In this document: positions 25,785 to 35,442 of the stretch, piece by piece
How positions within the stretch are numbered: the first letter of the stretch is position 1
Layout: the number at the start of each line of letters is the position of its first letter
DNA from: Enterococcus_D sp050529585
GTDB taxonomy: Bacteria > Bacillota > Bacilli > Lactobacillales > Enterococcaceae
DNA length: 64,000 nucleotides
Assembly: GCF_050529585.1 (NCBI RefSeq)
Contig: NZ_CP172882.1
Coordinates: 2,542,001 to 2,606,000, forward strand
Direction: 5' to 3'
Program-made: the position numbers and the translations under genes
Notes under the pieces: generated by a model
Database searches by the model: none
What the model saw: only the letters and a program-made list of their open reading frames with translations
Told to the model about the DNA's origin: nothing

Positions 25785-27101
25785 TCATTTCTTCACTGGA
25801 ATCAATTTATTCATCACAATCGCTGCAATCGCACTTAAAGCAATTGGCGAGTCAAGCAGATATTGTAAAAATTGGGGTGCTGACTCTTTGATTTCAGCTG
25901 GCATAAACAAAAGACCAATTGCAACAATCAATGGTACACCGATGATGTACAATTCACGCTCAGAGAATTCTTGGTTCTTGATGACCCGAAAACCGCTTAA
26001 TAAAATAATCACACAGACCACAGCGAATACGCCGCCGATGACAGCAGACGGTACTGCATGGATCAATGCTGACAGTTTGCCAATGAATGACAATAAGATG
26101 AACCAGCAAGAAGCCATGACAAACACTTTCTTACTTGCAACACCGGTAATTGAAATAATGCCTGCATTTGTTGAGTAACCAGTCACAGGTGTTGTCCCAA
26201 CCAAAGCAGCTACTAGACAACCTAAGCCTTCACCGATCACACCTTTGTTGATTTGTTCATCGCTTACCGGTTCTTCAATGACAGAGCTGACAGCATACCA
26301 TGTGCCAGTTGTTTCTGCCAATAAAACCATATAAATCACGAGCATCGTTAAAATCGCGGACACATCAAAGTGGATACCATAATGAACAAACGCCAGTTTA
26401 GGCAAACTGAAGAATGGCGCATCTGCAACAGATTGAAGATCTACACCACCCATGAATGAAGCAATGACTGTACCAATCACCAAAGCAATGATCACGGAAC
26501 TAATACGGAAATATTTACCCAAATTTGGAAAATAATCACCCAGCATCGAAAAAAGAATCAAGATAGCTGCAGTGATCGCCGCCAATAACATATTTTGATT
26601 CGACGTCAACGTGTCAGTTGCTGGATAAATATTACTGGAAAAAGCTGTTGGCAACAGTGTCAATCCAACGATCATGATGATCGTACCACTGACGATCGTT
26701 GGAATAAAGTGTCGGACGATATATTTATAGATTCCAGTAAAGCCTAACAAAATAACCGCTAGCGCACCAACGATACTGGCACCTAAGACTGTATCCATTC
26801 CTCTAGCACCAAAATAAATACCAATAATTGCACCTACCGGTACGAATGAAGGTCCCTGACAGACCGGTAATTTCAAAAAGAATAATACTTGGATCAATGA
26901 AGCAATCCCAGCACCCAGGAAGGTCGATTGAATCAATCCCGAGGCATCTGAAGATGACATAGCGACTGCTGTCGCAATAATAAATGGCGGTACATACACA
27001 TCCATGGCTAATACATGTTGCAATCCTAATAAGATGGATTGTCCCAAAGGAATATCTTCATCCATACCGATCGTTAAATGTTTGTTTTTTGCTGTTTCCA
27101 C
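25785..27101 (-). CDS. Nucleobase:cation symporter 2 family permease (xanthine/uracil type)
   Basis: The 438-residue membrane protein has about 12-14 hydrophobic segments and the NAT/NCS2 hallmarks: QHVLAMDVYVPPFIIA in the first segment, GPSFVPVGAIIGIYFG, ETTGTWYAVSSVIEEP and GTTPVTGYSTNAGIISITG (in the place of the QNNGVI signature). It takes up a purine base by proton or sodium symport. Directly after guanine deaminase with 13 bp between them, so guanine, hypoxanthine or xanthine are the likely substrates. Confidence 0.88.
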   Translation of the reverse strand: METAKNKHLTIGMDEDIPLGQSILLGLQHVLAMDVYVPPFIIATAVAMSSSDASGLIQSTFLGAGIASLIQVLFFLKLPVCQGPSFVPVGAIIGIYFGARGMDTVLGASIVGALAVILLGFTGIYKYIVRHFIPTIVSGTIIMIVGLTLLPTAFSSNIYPATDTLTSNQNMLLAAITAAILILFSMLGDYFPNLGKYFRISSVIIALVIGTVIASFMGGVDLQSVADAPFFSLPKLAFVHYGIHFDVSAILTMLVIYMVLLAETTGTWYAVSSVIEEPVSDEQINKGVIGEGLGCLVAALVGTTPVTGYSTNAGIISITGVASKKVFVMASCWFILLSFIGKLSALIHAVPSAVIGGVFAVVCVIILLSGFRVIKNQEFSERELYIIGVPLIVAIGLLFMPAEIKESAPQFLQYLLDSPIALSAIAAIVMNKLIPVKK

Positions 27102-27114
27102 TGGTTCATTCTCC

Positions 27115-28467
27115 TTATTTTTCGTGTACTTTTTTTCCTTGTACCCATACTTGGCGAATATTTTGCATCGTCGCTAAGTACAAGATTTTTTGCAGTCTTG
27201 CTTCTGGTGTCGTAAAGACACCAAAATCCGGTAATGGATTGTCTTTACATTGGCTATCGATCACTTGCACATCAAAGGCATACCCTTCTTTGATCACCCC
27301 GATCGGCAATCGTAATGCATCGCCGCCGCCTTTTGTTGCAAGGGAGAAGGCATCAACGACGGAAATGCGGGAATCAGGTACCCCACGGTCACTTTGTTCG
27401 ATCCTGACATCAACACCGTCTTCAAGCATTCGAGAAGACATCACGGCTTGTTTGATATTGTCATATAAGCTTGGTGAAAATCCACCAGAAATATCTGTAC
27501 CCAAGCCAATCGTGACCCCTTGGTCTTTCAACCGTTTGATTGGAATCACGCTATTGGCAAAGTAGGCGTTTGAAATTGGACAATGCGCCACGGCAGCACC
27601 GGCTTCAATAAATAAATCACCGTCTTTGGGACTAATAAAGTTGCTATGGGCCATGACTGCCTTTTCTTTCAACAACCCGAAATCTTTGAGCACTTCCGTA
27701 TCCGTCTTTCCAAAACGTTCCTGCACAAAATCATGTTCCCATTGGCCCTCACTGCAGTGGGTCTGAACATGGACATCATACTTTTGGGCCAATGCACCTA
27801 GTCCTGCTAGCCCTTCATCGGTACAGCTAGGGACAAACCTTGGTGTGACAACCGGATAGACTCCTTGATGTGCGGATTCCGCCAATCCCTGAACCGCTTG
27901 GATGAACGCCTCTGTTTCCTGCAACGCTGCATCAGTTGAGGCATCACGATAAAAATCCGGATTGGCTTGTGAATCGTCCATCACCACTTTGCCCACCAAT
28001 CCCCGTTGCCCTTTTTCAACACAAATCTTGGCCAATAAAAAGCTAGCTTCCAAGTGGATCGTGGCAAAATATAAAACCGTTGTCGTACCTCTTGCCAGTA
28101 ACTGAGCCACCAAATCTTCATAAACGGTTTGCGCGAATGCTGTATCTGCATACTTGGCTTCTAAAGGAAATGTACATTCATCGAGCCAGACATTCAATGG
28201 TTCATCTAGCGCGATTCCCGCTTGGGGCCATTGCGGTGCATGGACATGTAAGTCCACAAATCCTGGCAAGAAACATGCCCCTTTTGACAAAGTAATGACA
28301 TTATCAGCGTGTTCACAGGCGCTTTGATAATCGATATCGCCTTTTTTGGTTACTTTTGTGATGATGCCAGAAGAATCAATTTGAATCAAAGCATCTTCGA
28401 GAAATTCTAATTTTCCGTCAGTGGGTGTGTGAAACACATCCCCTTTAAAGTATTTCTCCGTCGTCAT
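27115..28467 (-). CDS. guaD: Guanine deaminase (amidohydrolase family)
   Basis: The 450-residue zinc enzyme converts guanine to xanthine and ammonia. Seen: PGFVDLHVHAPQW (HxH metal ligands), THCSEGQWEHDF, AHSNFIS and GLGTDISGGFSPSLYDNIKQA with the metal Asp. The frame extends 55 codons upstream but I chose ATG at 28467, with GGAGG 10 bp before it, where similarity to the family begins (MTTEKYFKGDVFHTP). It forms an operon with the purine permease downstream, giving uptake and deamination of guanine as a nitrogen or purine source. Confidence 0.92.
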   Translation of the reverse strand: MTTEKYFKGDVFHTPTDGKLEFLEDALIQIDSSGIITKVTKKGDIDYQSACEHADNVITLSKGACFLPGFVDLHVHAPQWPQAGIALDEPLNVWLDECTFPLEAKYADTAFAQTVYEDLVAQLLARGTTTVLYFATIHLEASFLLAKICVEKGQRGLVGKVVMDDSQANPDFYRDASTDAALQETEAFIQAVQGLAESAHQGVYPVVTPRFVPSCTDEGLAGLGALAQKYDVHVQTHCSEGQWEHDFVQERFGKTDTEVLKDFGLLKEKAVMAHSNFISPKDGDLFIEAGAAVAHCPISNAYFANSVIPIKRLKDQGVTIGLGTDISGGFSPSLYDNIKQAVMSSRMLEDGVDVRIEQSDRGVPDSRISVVDAFSLATKGGGDALRLPIGVIKEGYAFDVQVIDSQCKDNPLPDFGVFTTPEARLQKILYLATMQNIRQVWVQGKKVHEK

Positions 28468-28595
28468 GCAGTATAATCCTCCATTTCTCATAAAACGCAT
28501 TAAAACAAGAACAATGTTCCCTTTTTGAACGCGGGATGTTCTTATTTTAACGCTATCCAAAAAAAGAGCAATAAAAATCGTGATAATCAAATGCA

Positions 28596-28619
28596 ACTTT
28601 TCGGATAACGTTCGGTTTT
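28596..28619 (-). promoter_or_regulatory. Putative PurR boxes upstream of guaD
   Basis: On the minus strand AAAACCGAACGTT (28607-28619) fits the Gram-positive PurBox AWWWCCGAACWWT with one mismatch, and TTATCCGAAAAGT (28596-28608) is a weaker adjacent copy sharing CCGAA. They lie upstream of a likely -35 TTGCTC / -10 TAAAAT. Confidence 0.45.
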
Positions 28620-28630
28620 TATCCGGTTGC

Positions 28631-28661
28631 AAAAAAAGAGACCATGTTGCAGTCTCTTTAA
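28631..28661 (-). terminator. Terminator of the RpiR-GH1-PTS operon
   Basis: On the minus strand AAAGAGAC pairs with GTCTCTTT around a 9-base loop and is followed by seven T residues in total. Confidence 0.9.
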
Positions 28662-28672
28662 AACATATTCAT

Positions 28673-30511
28673 TTAGTTAACTGAGAATAAATAATCAGTT
28701 TGACTGACATTATTTTGAATGGTCTTTGCAAAGCTTTCATGTTCACCCGAGTTAGTCACAATAATTGGTGTTGTTATGTCATAACCAGCAGCTTTGATTT
28801 CATTTAAATCAAATTCGATTAGTTTTTCACCAGAATGTACAAATTGATTTTCTTTTACAAGTAATCGATACCCTTTCCCCTCTAATTGAACGGTATCAAT
28901 TCCTATATGAATCAACAGCTCGACGCCATTGTTTCCCCTTAAACCAATAGCATGCTTTGTTGGTGTTGTCATAATGATATAACCATCAAACGGCGCCACT
29001 ACAATACCTTCCTCAGGTTCAATTGCCACTCCATCTCCCATCATTTTCCGAGAAAACATCGGATCATTTACCTTTTCAATTGCTATAACGTTTCCTTTGA
29101 TCGGACTACTTACTTTCAGAGCTTCTTCAGCTTTTTCTAATTTATCTTCACTTGCTTTTTTTCTTTCTAGCAGATAGGTAACCATAAAGGATACCCCTAT
29201 TGAAACAATCACTACAGCAATCGAGAACCAGAAATTACTCGTCAAACCACTACCATCCGTTGGTATAAAAGTAGGGATAGCAACAATACCTGGAGAGACT
29301 ACAGCATATTGTTTAAGTTGAACAAAGCCTGCAAATATACCGCCAAATGCACCACCCGAAATCGCACCGATGAATGCACTTCGATAGTTGATCAAAACAC
29401 CAAAGATTGCCGGTTCTGTAATTCCCATCACTCCAGTCAATCCAGCAGAAAACGCCAATGCGCGCTTGTCATTCTTTTGCTCAATCATCGAAATCGCTAA
29501 AGATGAAGCACCGACAGCCACATTCGCAGCTAACATCGCCGGCATTACAAAAGAATCATAACCATAATCACCTAGCATCGCAAATACTAAAGGAAACAGC
29601 GCTTGATTTGTTCCTGTCATGACTAACAATGGTGTTAATGCGCCCAATAGGCCAACAGAAAACCAACCAAGTTTTTCATACATAAAGCCTAATCCATTAG
29701 CTATATAGCCACCAACAGTATTTCCTAATGGACCTAAGATAATCAATGTTACTGGAACTGTAATCAAAATCACTAATAATGGCTTTACAAAGTATTTGAT
29801 TGATTGTGGGATGACTTTATCCGCCCCTTTATCTAGCAACGCCATGAACAAGACCCCAAAGATTACTGGAATCGTAGTGGTATTATAAGATACCGTTGGT
29901 ATAGAAAGGCCTAAAAAAGATAACCCTTCAACACCATTTATCAGTGAATGAACCATGATGGCACCGAGGAACATCCCCATCATCCCATCAATACCTAACT
30001 TACGGGCTGCGCTAAATCCAATAAAGACGGGTAAAAAATAAAAGCCGGCATTGTTGATTGCATTTAATACATTATATGTACCACTATCAGCCGCTAAGCC
30101 GAAAAAAGTAACACCGATATTTAATACAGCTGAAACTAGCCCCGCCGCAACAAGAACAGGTAAGACTGGTACAAACGTTCCACTAATAAAGTCAACGATC
30201 ATTGAAGCATATTGTTTGAGTGTTTTACGCTGTTTTCCCTCAGTAACTTTTATCTCGCTAGTTGTACCCATTTTATCTGTAAAAAGTGCATAAACCTTAG
30301 GGACGTCAGGTCCAATAATAAGTTGTACATCTTGATCCCGTTTGACCGTACCAAGAATAAATTTATTTTGTTTTAATACATCATCGTTGAACTTTGAGCC
30401 ATCAACTAATTGCAAACGCAAACGAGTAGCACAATGATTTGCTGTTTTAACATTTGACGTTCCGCCGATATTTTCAAAAATATAGGTAACCAATTCATCA
30501 TATTTTGACAT
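28673..30511 (-). CDS. bglP: PTS beta-glucoside transporter, EIIBCA fusion
   Basis: This 612-residue transporter has EIIB with Cys27 (TANHCATRLRL), a ten-segment EIIC domain (about 105-460) and a C-terminal EIIA with the active His in ELLIHIGIDT. It imports a beta-glucoside as the 6-phosphate. It is the last gene of a three-gene operon after a RpiR regulator and a phospho-beta-glucosidase, which fits that role. A hairpin and a cre-like site lie in the 100 bp before the gene. No antiterminator gene of the BglG type accompanies it. Confidence 0.92.
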   Translation of the reverse strand: MSKYDELVTYIFENIGGTSNVKTANHCATRLRLQLVDGSKFNDDVLKQNKFILGTVKRDQDVQLIIGPDVPKVYALFTDKMGTTSEIKVTEGKQRKTLKQYASMIVDFISGTFVPVLPVLVAAGLVSAVLNIGVTFFGLAADSGTYNVLNAINNAGFYFLPVFIGFSAARKLGIDGMMGMFLGAIMVHSLINGVEGLSFLGLSIPTVSYNTTTIPVIFGVLFMALLDKGADKVIPQSIKYFVKPLLVILITVPVTLIILGPLGNTVGGYIANGLGFMYEKLGWFSVGLLGALTPLLVMTGTNQALFPLVFAMLGDYGYDSFVMPAMLAANVAVGASSLAISMIEQKNDKRALAFSAGLTGVMGITEPAIFGVLINYRSAFIGAISGGAFGGIFAGFVQLKQYAVVSPGIVAIPTFIPTDGSGLTSNFWFSIAVVIVSIGVSFMVTYLLERKKASEDKLEKAEEALKVSSPIKGNVIAIEKVNDPMFSRKMMGDGVAIEPEEGIVVAPFDGYIIMTTPTKHAIGLRGNNGVELLIHIGIDTVQLEGKGYRLLVKENQFVHSGEKLIEFDLNEIKAAGYDITTPIIVTNSGEHESFAKTIQNNVSQTDYLFSVN

Positions 30512-30538
30512 TTACGATTCATCCTCACTTTATTTTTT

Positions 30539-30552
30539 ATAAACCGCTTACA
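30539..30552 (-). promoter_or_regulatory. cre-like site before the beta-glucoside PTS gene
   Basis: On the minus strand TGTAAGCGGTTTAT fits the cre consensus at 12 of 14 places. Just upstream is a stem GATAGAA-ACAGCTGT-TTCTATC (30567-30595) without a T-run. Both lie inside the operon. Confidence 0.4.
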
Positions 30553-30612
30553 TACATGTCATTGAAGAGATAGAAAACAGCTGTCTTCTATCTCCAATAT
30601 TTCTGTCTTTAC

Positions 30613-32055
30613 TTATTTATGTTCAACTAAGCTCTGACCATTTGTACCAATCACTTCTTTGTACCAATAAAAAGAATCTTTAGGAATTCGTCTTAAATCT
30701 AATACCTCATCATCTGTTGTATTGATATAAACTAATCCATATCTCTTGGCCATCCCATTACCTGTACTCAATAAATCAGTAAATGACCAAGGGTTGTATC
30801 CAAATACTTTTGCACCGTCTTCAATGGCTAAACCAACTTGATATATCTGATCATTTAAGAATTTAATCCGTTCTTCATCATGCACTTGTCCATCTTCACC
30901 TAGTGTTTCATGAGCACCATAACCATTCTCAGTTATGACCATTGGCAAATGATAATGATCATCCATGTATCGTAATAAATAGCGCATTGCAACTGGATCG
31001 ATTTCCCAATCCCAATCCGTTGTATCCACAAAAGGATTAGATGTTTGCGCAAATATTCCTGGGTAATTTGGATAAACAAATTCTCCCTTCCTACCTGATT
31101 TGTTCAAACCGATTTCTTGGTGTTCAGATTCAACAGGTGATGCTTTGGCAACATTGCTTCGATAACAATTGATCCCAAAGAAGTCAATTTTTGCCTGTGC
31201 CACTAATTCCATATCTCCAGGTCGAATATCAGGATCGATTTGATGTTCTTTCCAATATCGTTTAATAAATCCGTTGTATTCTCTATTCGCATTAAAATCA
31301 TTCCAAATTTTTTCTGTCAGTTCTTCAGCATTCATCGCAGCAATTTGATCTTCAGGTTTAGCAGATTCCGGATAAAAAGGAACCATCCCGGGAACTGGTC
31401 CAATTTTTCCTCCTTCAACTAATTCATGACAAGCAATAACGGCTTTGGAATGACAAAGATTCATTATATGATTTACTTTCCATTTGTCTTCAAACCATGT
31501 ATCAGGATACTTGCAAACGCCTAACCAATCCCCGTACACAATTTGCATATTTTGTTCATTGATTGCTAACCAATATTTCACACGATCCCCAAAAGCTGTA
31601 AAGCATGTTCGAACATATTGATCAAAAGCATCAATAATGCCACGATCATACCAACCATTGAATTCTTCATCGACCCAAACCGGCATATCATAGTGATATA
31701 AGGTAACGATGGGCGTAATTCCATTGGCAATCAATTCATCAATCAATTGGTTATAAAAATCAATCCCCAATTGATTAGCGATACCCGAATTGTCTGGATA
31801 GATACGTGGCCAAGCAATTGAAAAGCGATAAGAAGTAAAGCCTGCTTCAGCCATTAATCGAACGTCTTCTTTATATTTATGATAATGATCAGCTGCAATC
31901 GAATTATCTGCATAGGGTTTTTTCTTCTTACTATTTAAATCAATAATCGCCGTCGAACGGCCATCTTCAGCTACCGCTCCTTCAACTTGCCAAGCAGCAC
32001 TTGAAGCACCCCATAAAAAGTTTTCTGGAAATGTTGGTTTATTTTTATAATGCAT
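30613..32055 (-). CDS. 6-phospho-beta-glucosidase, GH1
   Basis: The 480-residue cytoplasmic hydrolase has GH1 landmarks: FLWGASSAAWQVEGA near the start, the acid/base Glu167 in AINEQNMQ and the nucleophile Glu in VITENGYGA. The Ser-x6-Lys-x-Tyr phosphate-binding pattern occurs in LLSTGNGMAKRYGLVY, so a 6-phosphate substrate is expected. ATG at 32055 has AAGGAA 6 bp upstream; a longer frame is less well supported. It overlaps the end of the RpiR gene by 11 bases and precedes the matching PTS transporter. It has NEQ in place of the commoner NEP. Confidence 0.92.
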   Translation of the reverse strand: MHYKNKPTFPENFLWGASSAAWQVEGAVAEDGRSTAIIDLNSKKKKPYADNSIAADHYHKYKEDVRLMAEAGFTSYRFSIAWPRIYPDNSGIANQLGIDFYNQLIDELIANGITPIVTLYHYDMPVWVDEEFNGWYDRGIIDAFDQYVRTCFTAFGDRVKYWLAINEQNMQIVYGDWLGVCKYPDTWFEDKWKVNHIMNLCHSKAVIACHELVEGGKIGPVPGMVPFYPESAKPEDQIAAMNAEELTEKIWNDFNANREYNGFIKRYWKEHQIDPDIRPGDMELVAQAKIDFFGINCYRSNVAKASPVESEHQEIGLNKSGRKGEFVYPNYPGIFAQTSNPFVDTTDWDWEIDPVAMRYLLRYMDDHYHLPMVITENGYGAHETLGEDGQVHDEERIKFLNDQIYQVGLAIEDGAKVFGYNPWSFTDLLSTGNGMAKRYGLVYINTTDDEVLDLRRIPKDSFYWYKEVIGTNGQSLVEHK

Positions 32056-32851
32056 GTAAGTTTCCTTCTTTCTTTTGTTCAAGTATATAACCGTTCAATA
32101 GTAAATCTAATACAAAATCTATCCCATACGTGTAATAGAGAAGTTCTGTTATCTCTTGTTCATGGTGTTGCGCACTTAAGTGGTACAATTTATCAAATAC
32201 TCTGTTATACATTGGATTTCGGTTGTTCGTAAATAAAATTTTTTTAGCTGAACTCATCTTTAGATCTTCTAATAGCGAGGAAACAAATAGGCCAGATATT
32301 GAAAAAACGATAATCAAAGGCTGTTCTTTGGTATCCATTGCATTTTCTAAATCTTCTTTAGATGTCAACAGTGACACTCTTTTCCCAAATAAAATCATTC
32401 GTTGTTGAAAGGTCTTCACACTACCAGCTATATTACTGGAACACAAAATCATCACTTGTTTATTGGTGTTGATCAATCTGACCAATCGATCGACTTCTTG
32501 CGTATTGAAGCGAATGCTCAATTCTTCTAATAAAGAACTGATATTACTTTTAAGCTTTGGCAGAAAATCTGAGTAGCCATAAAATTCTTGAAACTCATTT
32601 ACACCATCATCAAATGTTTCTGCAGCTTTCTTCATATCAGAAAAATTGTCATACCCAAGCTGTTGAGCGAACCTGCGAATGGAGGCGCGAGAAACATGCT
32701 GACTTTCAGCAATTTGGTAGATATTCCAACTCTTAACACTTTTGAAATTTTCAAGAAAAAACTTTGCTAATTCATATTCGATTGTTCCTATTTCATTCTC
32801 GTTTACAATATGATTTAGTTTATACACAAAATTTAAACGGTTTGTATTCAT
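32045..32851 (-). CDS. RpiR/MurR-family transcriptional regulator
   Basis: The 268-residue protein has an N-terminal RpiR helix-turn-helix (residues 15-85; IYQIAESQHVSRASIRRFAQQLGYDNFSDMK) and a C-terminal SIS sugar-phosphate-binding domain (about 110-240; VMILCSSNIAGSVKTFQQRMILFGKRV). It probably senses a sugar phosphate made by the PTS and controls its own operon. ATG at 32851 was chosen for the GGGAG 8 bp before it. First gene of RpiR-GH1-PTS. Confidence 0.9.
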   Translation of the reverse strand: MNTNRLNFVYKLNHIVNENEIGTIEYELAKFFLENFKSVKSWNIYQIAESQHVSRASIRRFAQQLGYDNFSDMKKAAETFDDGVNEFQEFYGYSDFLPKLKSNISSLLEELSIRFNTQEVDRLVRLINTNKQVMILCSSNIAGSVKTFQQRMILFGKRVSLLTSKEDLENAMDTKEQPLIIVFSISGLFVSSLLEDLKMSSAKKILFTNNRNPMYNRVFDKLYHLSAQHHEQEITELLYYTYGIDFVLDLLLNGYILEQKKEGNLHAL

Positions 32852-32910
32852 GTTTGAATCTCCCTTGGCCAAGTTTGATTATATTCAAAGTATAAAGGAT
32901 ACGCTTTCAA

Positions 32911-32938
32911 TTTTGGGTTGCATATTTTGCACCCAAAA
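32911..32938. promoter_or_regulatory. Large inverted repeat, candidate RpiR operator
   Basis: TTTTGGGTTGCA (32911-32922) and TGCACCCAAAA (32928-32938) are inverted arms differing by one inserted T, about 60 bp upstream of the RpiR start. A half cre-like TGAAAGCG lies next to it on the minus strand (32902-32909). No T-run follows, so an operator is more likely than a terminator. Confidence 0.5.
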
Positions 32939-33013
32939 AGTGAACAACCTAAATCTACTTTAAAAATTCGTTTTTTGATACACCATAATGAAATATATTA
33001 GTCATGTAACGTA

Positions 33014-33043
33014 TAAAAAACCAGCAATAAATTTGCTGGTTTC
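33014..33043 (-). terminator. Terminator of the GH65 gene
   Basis: On the minus strand AACCAGCAA pairs with TTGCTGGTT around a 5-base loop, followed by a T-run. Confidence 0.85.
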
Positions 33044-33142
33044 CGAATTGAATTTATTTATTTATTTATATTTCTACTCAAAGCAAGAGGTACGTCTATT
33101 CAAATCATTTCCAGCTACAAAACCTATTTCCTTCAACAAAAT

Positions 33143-35263
33143 CTATCCTCTTTTGACCCTAATGCCTCTTCCCACCTCTTCCACGATCAACGCGGAATCT
33201 TTTGCCAATCCACATGAAATCCTGTCCTTATCCAAAGTCACTTTCACTGCTTCACCCAAATAAGTAAGTGTAAAGGATAGATGGTCGATCTCTTTGGGTA
33301 AATGATTCGTCATACGTAAACCTTGATCATAATACAGCCCCGCAAACCCATAGATCAAACTTAACCAACTTCCCCCCATATTGGCGGCATGGATGCCATC
33401 CACGACATTTTTTTGCAAATCGGTAAGATCCATCAGCGCGGTATCCATAAAATAGCGATATGCTTTGTCCGTTTCACCAATGCGGCTGGCCATCACACTA
33501 AAAATCGAGCGTGATAAAGAAGAATCATGCGTGGTAACTTTTTCATAATAGTCATAATCACGTTTCATTTGTGACACGCTAAAGTCACCCGTGAACAACA
33601 TCTCAGCCAAAACCGTATCTGCTTGCTTGCATACTTGATGTTTATAGATGATCATTGGATGATAGTGAAGCAGCAGCGGATAATTTTCAGCTGGCGTTTC
33701 TTCAAAAGGCCAAACGGCTTGATCTAAGAAGCTGTCATCTTGTTGGGTGATTTGACGTTCATCATCAAATCCGAAATACATGGCATCTGCAGCAGCTCGC
33801 CACTTGCTTTTCTCTTCAAGATACATTCCGTAGCGTTCAGCTAATTCAGCTGCATAGGATAGATTGTTTTGGACCATTTTGTTGGTATAAAAATTATTGT
33901 TGACAAGGGCACTATATTCATCTGGTCCAGTCACCCCGTGGATAACAAAATAATCCTGTCCTTGTTTATGGCTATATGTTCCATAATCCAACCAAAACTT
34001 TGCGGTCTCAAATACCACTTCTTTTCCAATTCCATCCATCAGTTTTCGGTCGCCAGTGACACGTTCATATAATTGGAATCCATACACAATATCTGCGTTG
34101 ATATGCAATTGTGCTGTACCAGCTGGGTAATAGGCACTCGTCTCATGCCCATCAATTGTCCGCCAAGCAAACAACGCACCTGATTGCCCCAATTCTCTCG
34201 CTCTATCTTTGGCTTGCGGCAAGATATTGCCTCGATAGGTTAGTAATTGCTTCGCTACCTCTGGATTGGTATAAATGAAAAACGGCAACAAATACATTTC
34301 CGTATCCCAGAAATAATGTCCTTCATACCCTTCACCAGTCAGCCCTTTCGCAGCAAAGTTGGTTTTGCCATCTCTGCCAGCGCCTTGGTTTAAATGAAAT
34401 AAATTAAACCGTATGCCCTTTTGCAATTGTTCATTGCCGCTGATTTGGATATCACTTTTCTCCCAGAATTCTTGGTAACTCTCCTTTTGCTCTGCCAATA
34501 ATATTGAATAATCAACGAGTTGATGTTGAAAAGGGTGAGGTTGATTGGCGTCCACGAGTGCCAATTGAAAAATCGAAGCGACAGAGGCACCCTCAACGAG
34601 TGTATGTGGACCTAAATCTATGTTTAGTGCAATCTGTTTGCCACTATGGGGCGCGGTCCAAATCTGATAATCAGTGACTATTTCTTTTTCTAGTTGGTGA
34701 CTTTTATTGGCGACTCGTGGATCATCTGTTTCAATGATACTGAAAGATTGATCCAGTGTATGACTGAGTTCAACGGCATCCGAGAAAGTACAATTCTTGA
34801 TAGTATAGCGGCAAGCATACAATTCTCGTCGGGTCATGGAGGCAAAAGACTCCATATGCAGATCAAATTGTTTATTTGATGGCGTGGTCACGTCATATAT
34901 TTCTGTTAAAATTCCCGCAGCCATATCTAGATTCATCTCTATACGTTTCGTCTGCCATTCACTATCTGAGGAGCACTCTTGACCAATACGCAAAATGATG
35001 CCTCGTATATTTGGTAATTTACAGATTGTTTGATGATTTTTGGCGTAACCATAAGCCCATTCTCCATATTGGATTGGTTCACTATCAAAAAAACCATTGA
35101 CGAAAACGCCCGGATTTCCAGGATAAAGCTGGTTCACCTTCAACGGGTGTCCTGCACGCACACCAATTTGACCATTTCCCACTGCAAAAAGTGTTTCTAG
35201 GTATTCTTGCGTTTGATGAGGTAGTTCTCCAACGGATAATTGAAACGACTGATGATCTATCAT
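33143..35263 (-). CDS. GH65 glycoside hydrolase/phosphorylase
   Basis: A 706-residue cytoplasmic enzyme with the GH65 arrangement: N-terminal beta-sandwich (about 1-260), helical (alpha/alpha)6 barrel (about 290-640) and a short C-terminal beta domain. GHYFWDTEMYLLPFF (316-330) and GVTGPDEYSALV with catalytic acid Glu449 are family signatures, and VTTHDSSLSRSIFSV supplies the phosphate-binding Ser residues of the phosphorylases. GH65 members cleave maltose, trehalose, kojibiose, nigerose or similar alpha-glucosides with phosphate. The specificity cannot be read here, and no beta-phosphoglucomutase gene is adjacent. The promoter is TTGCAA/TAGGAT with a 16-bp spacer at 35320-35347. Confidence 0.88.
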   Translation of the reverse strand: MIDHQSFQLSVGELPHQTQEYLETLFAVGNGQIGVRAGHPLKVNQLYPGNPGVFVNGFFDSEPIQYGEWAYGYAKNHQTICKLPNIRGIILRIGQECSSDSEWQTKRIEMNLDMAAGILTEIYDVTTPSNKQFDLHMESFASMTRRELYACRYTIKNCTFSDAVELSHTLDQSFSIIETDDPRVANKSHQLEKEIVTDYQIWTAPHSGKQIALNIDLGPHTLVEGASVASIFQLALVDANQPHPFQHQLVDYSILLAEQKESYQEFWEKSDIQISGNEQLQKGIRFNLFHLNQGAGRDGKTNFAAKGLTGEGYEGHYFWDTEMYLLPFFIYTNPEVAKQLLTYRGNILPQAKDRARELGQSGALFAWRTIDGHETSAYYPAGTAQLHINADIVYGFQLYERVTGDRKLMDGIGKEVVFETAKFWLDYGTYSHKQGQDYFVIHGVTGPDEYSALVNNNFYTNKMVQNNLSYAAELAERYGMYLEEKSKWRAAADAMYFGFDDERQITQQDDSFLDQAVWPFEETPAENYPLLLHYHPMIIYKHQVCKQADTVLAEMLFTGDFSVSQMKRDYDYYEKVTTHDSSLSRSIFSVMASRIGETDKAYRYFMDTALMDLTDLQKNVVDGIHAANMGGSWLSLIYGFAGLYYDQGLRMTNHLPKEIDHLSFTLTYLGEAVKVTLDKDRISCGLAKDSALIVEEVGRGIRVKRG

Positions 35264-35319
35264 ATAAAGTCCTCCTTCTTGCGGTTCGCTTAATCTGTCG
35301 ACTTGCTTCTTTATTCTCT

Positions 35320-35347
35320 ATCCTACACGACTCAATAATGATTGCAA
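35320..35347 (-). promoter_or_regulatory. Promoter of the GH65 gene
   Basis: On the minus strand TTGCAA (35342-35347) and TAGGAT (35320-35325) are separated by 16 bp. Confidence 0.5.
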
Positions 35348-35442
35348 GCCGTATCCCTCCACCTACTCGTGCGCTTTAAGCTGAATTGTCTATGAAAAAC
35401 TTCAAATATGTTACGATGATAAAAATGAAAGAAGGCGATTAC

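Noticed and set aside
25526..25891. Plus-strand frame of 121 residues upstream of pbuX
   Set aside because: It has no ribosome site, its first half is low-complexity intergenic sequence and its second half runs antisense into the permease gene.
28468..28630. Possible purine riboswitch before guaD
   Set aside because: The conserved purine aptamer junction bases were not found; the hairpins present (for example AAGAACA/TGTTCTT) do not fit that fold.
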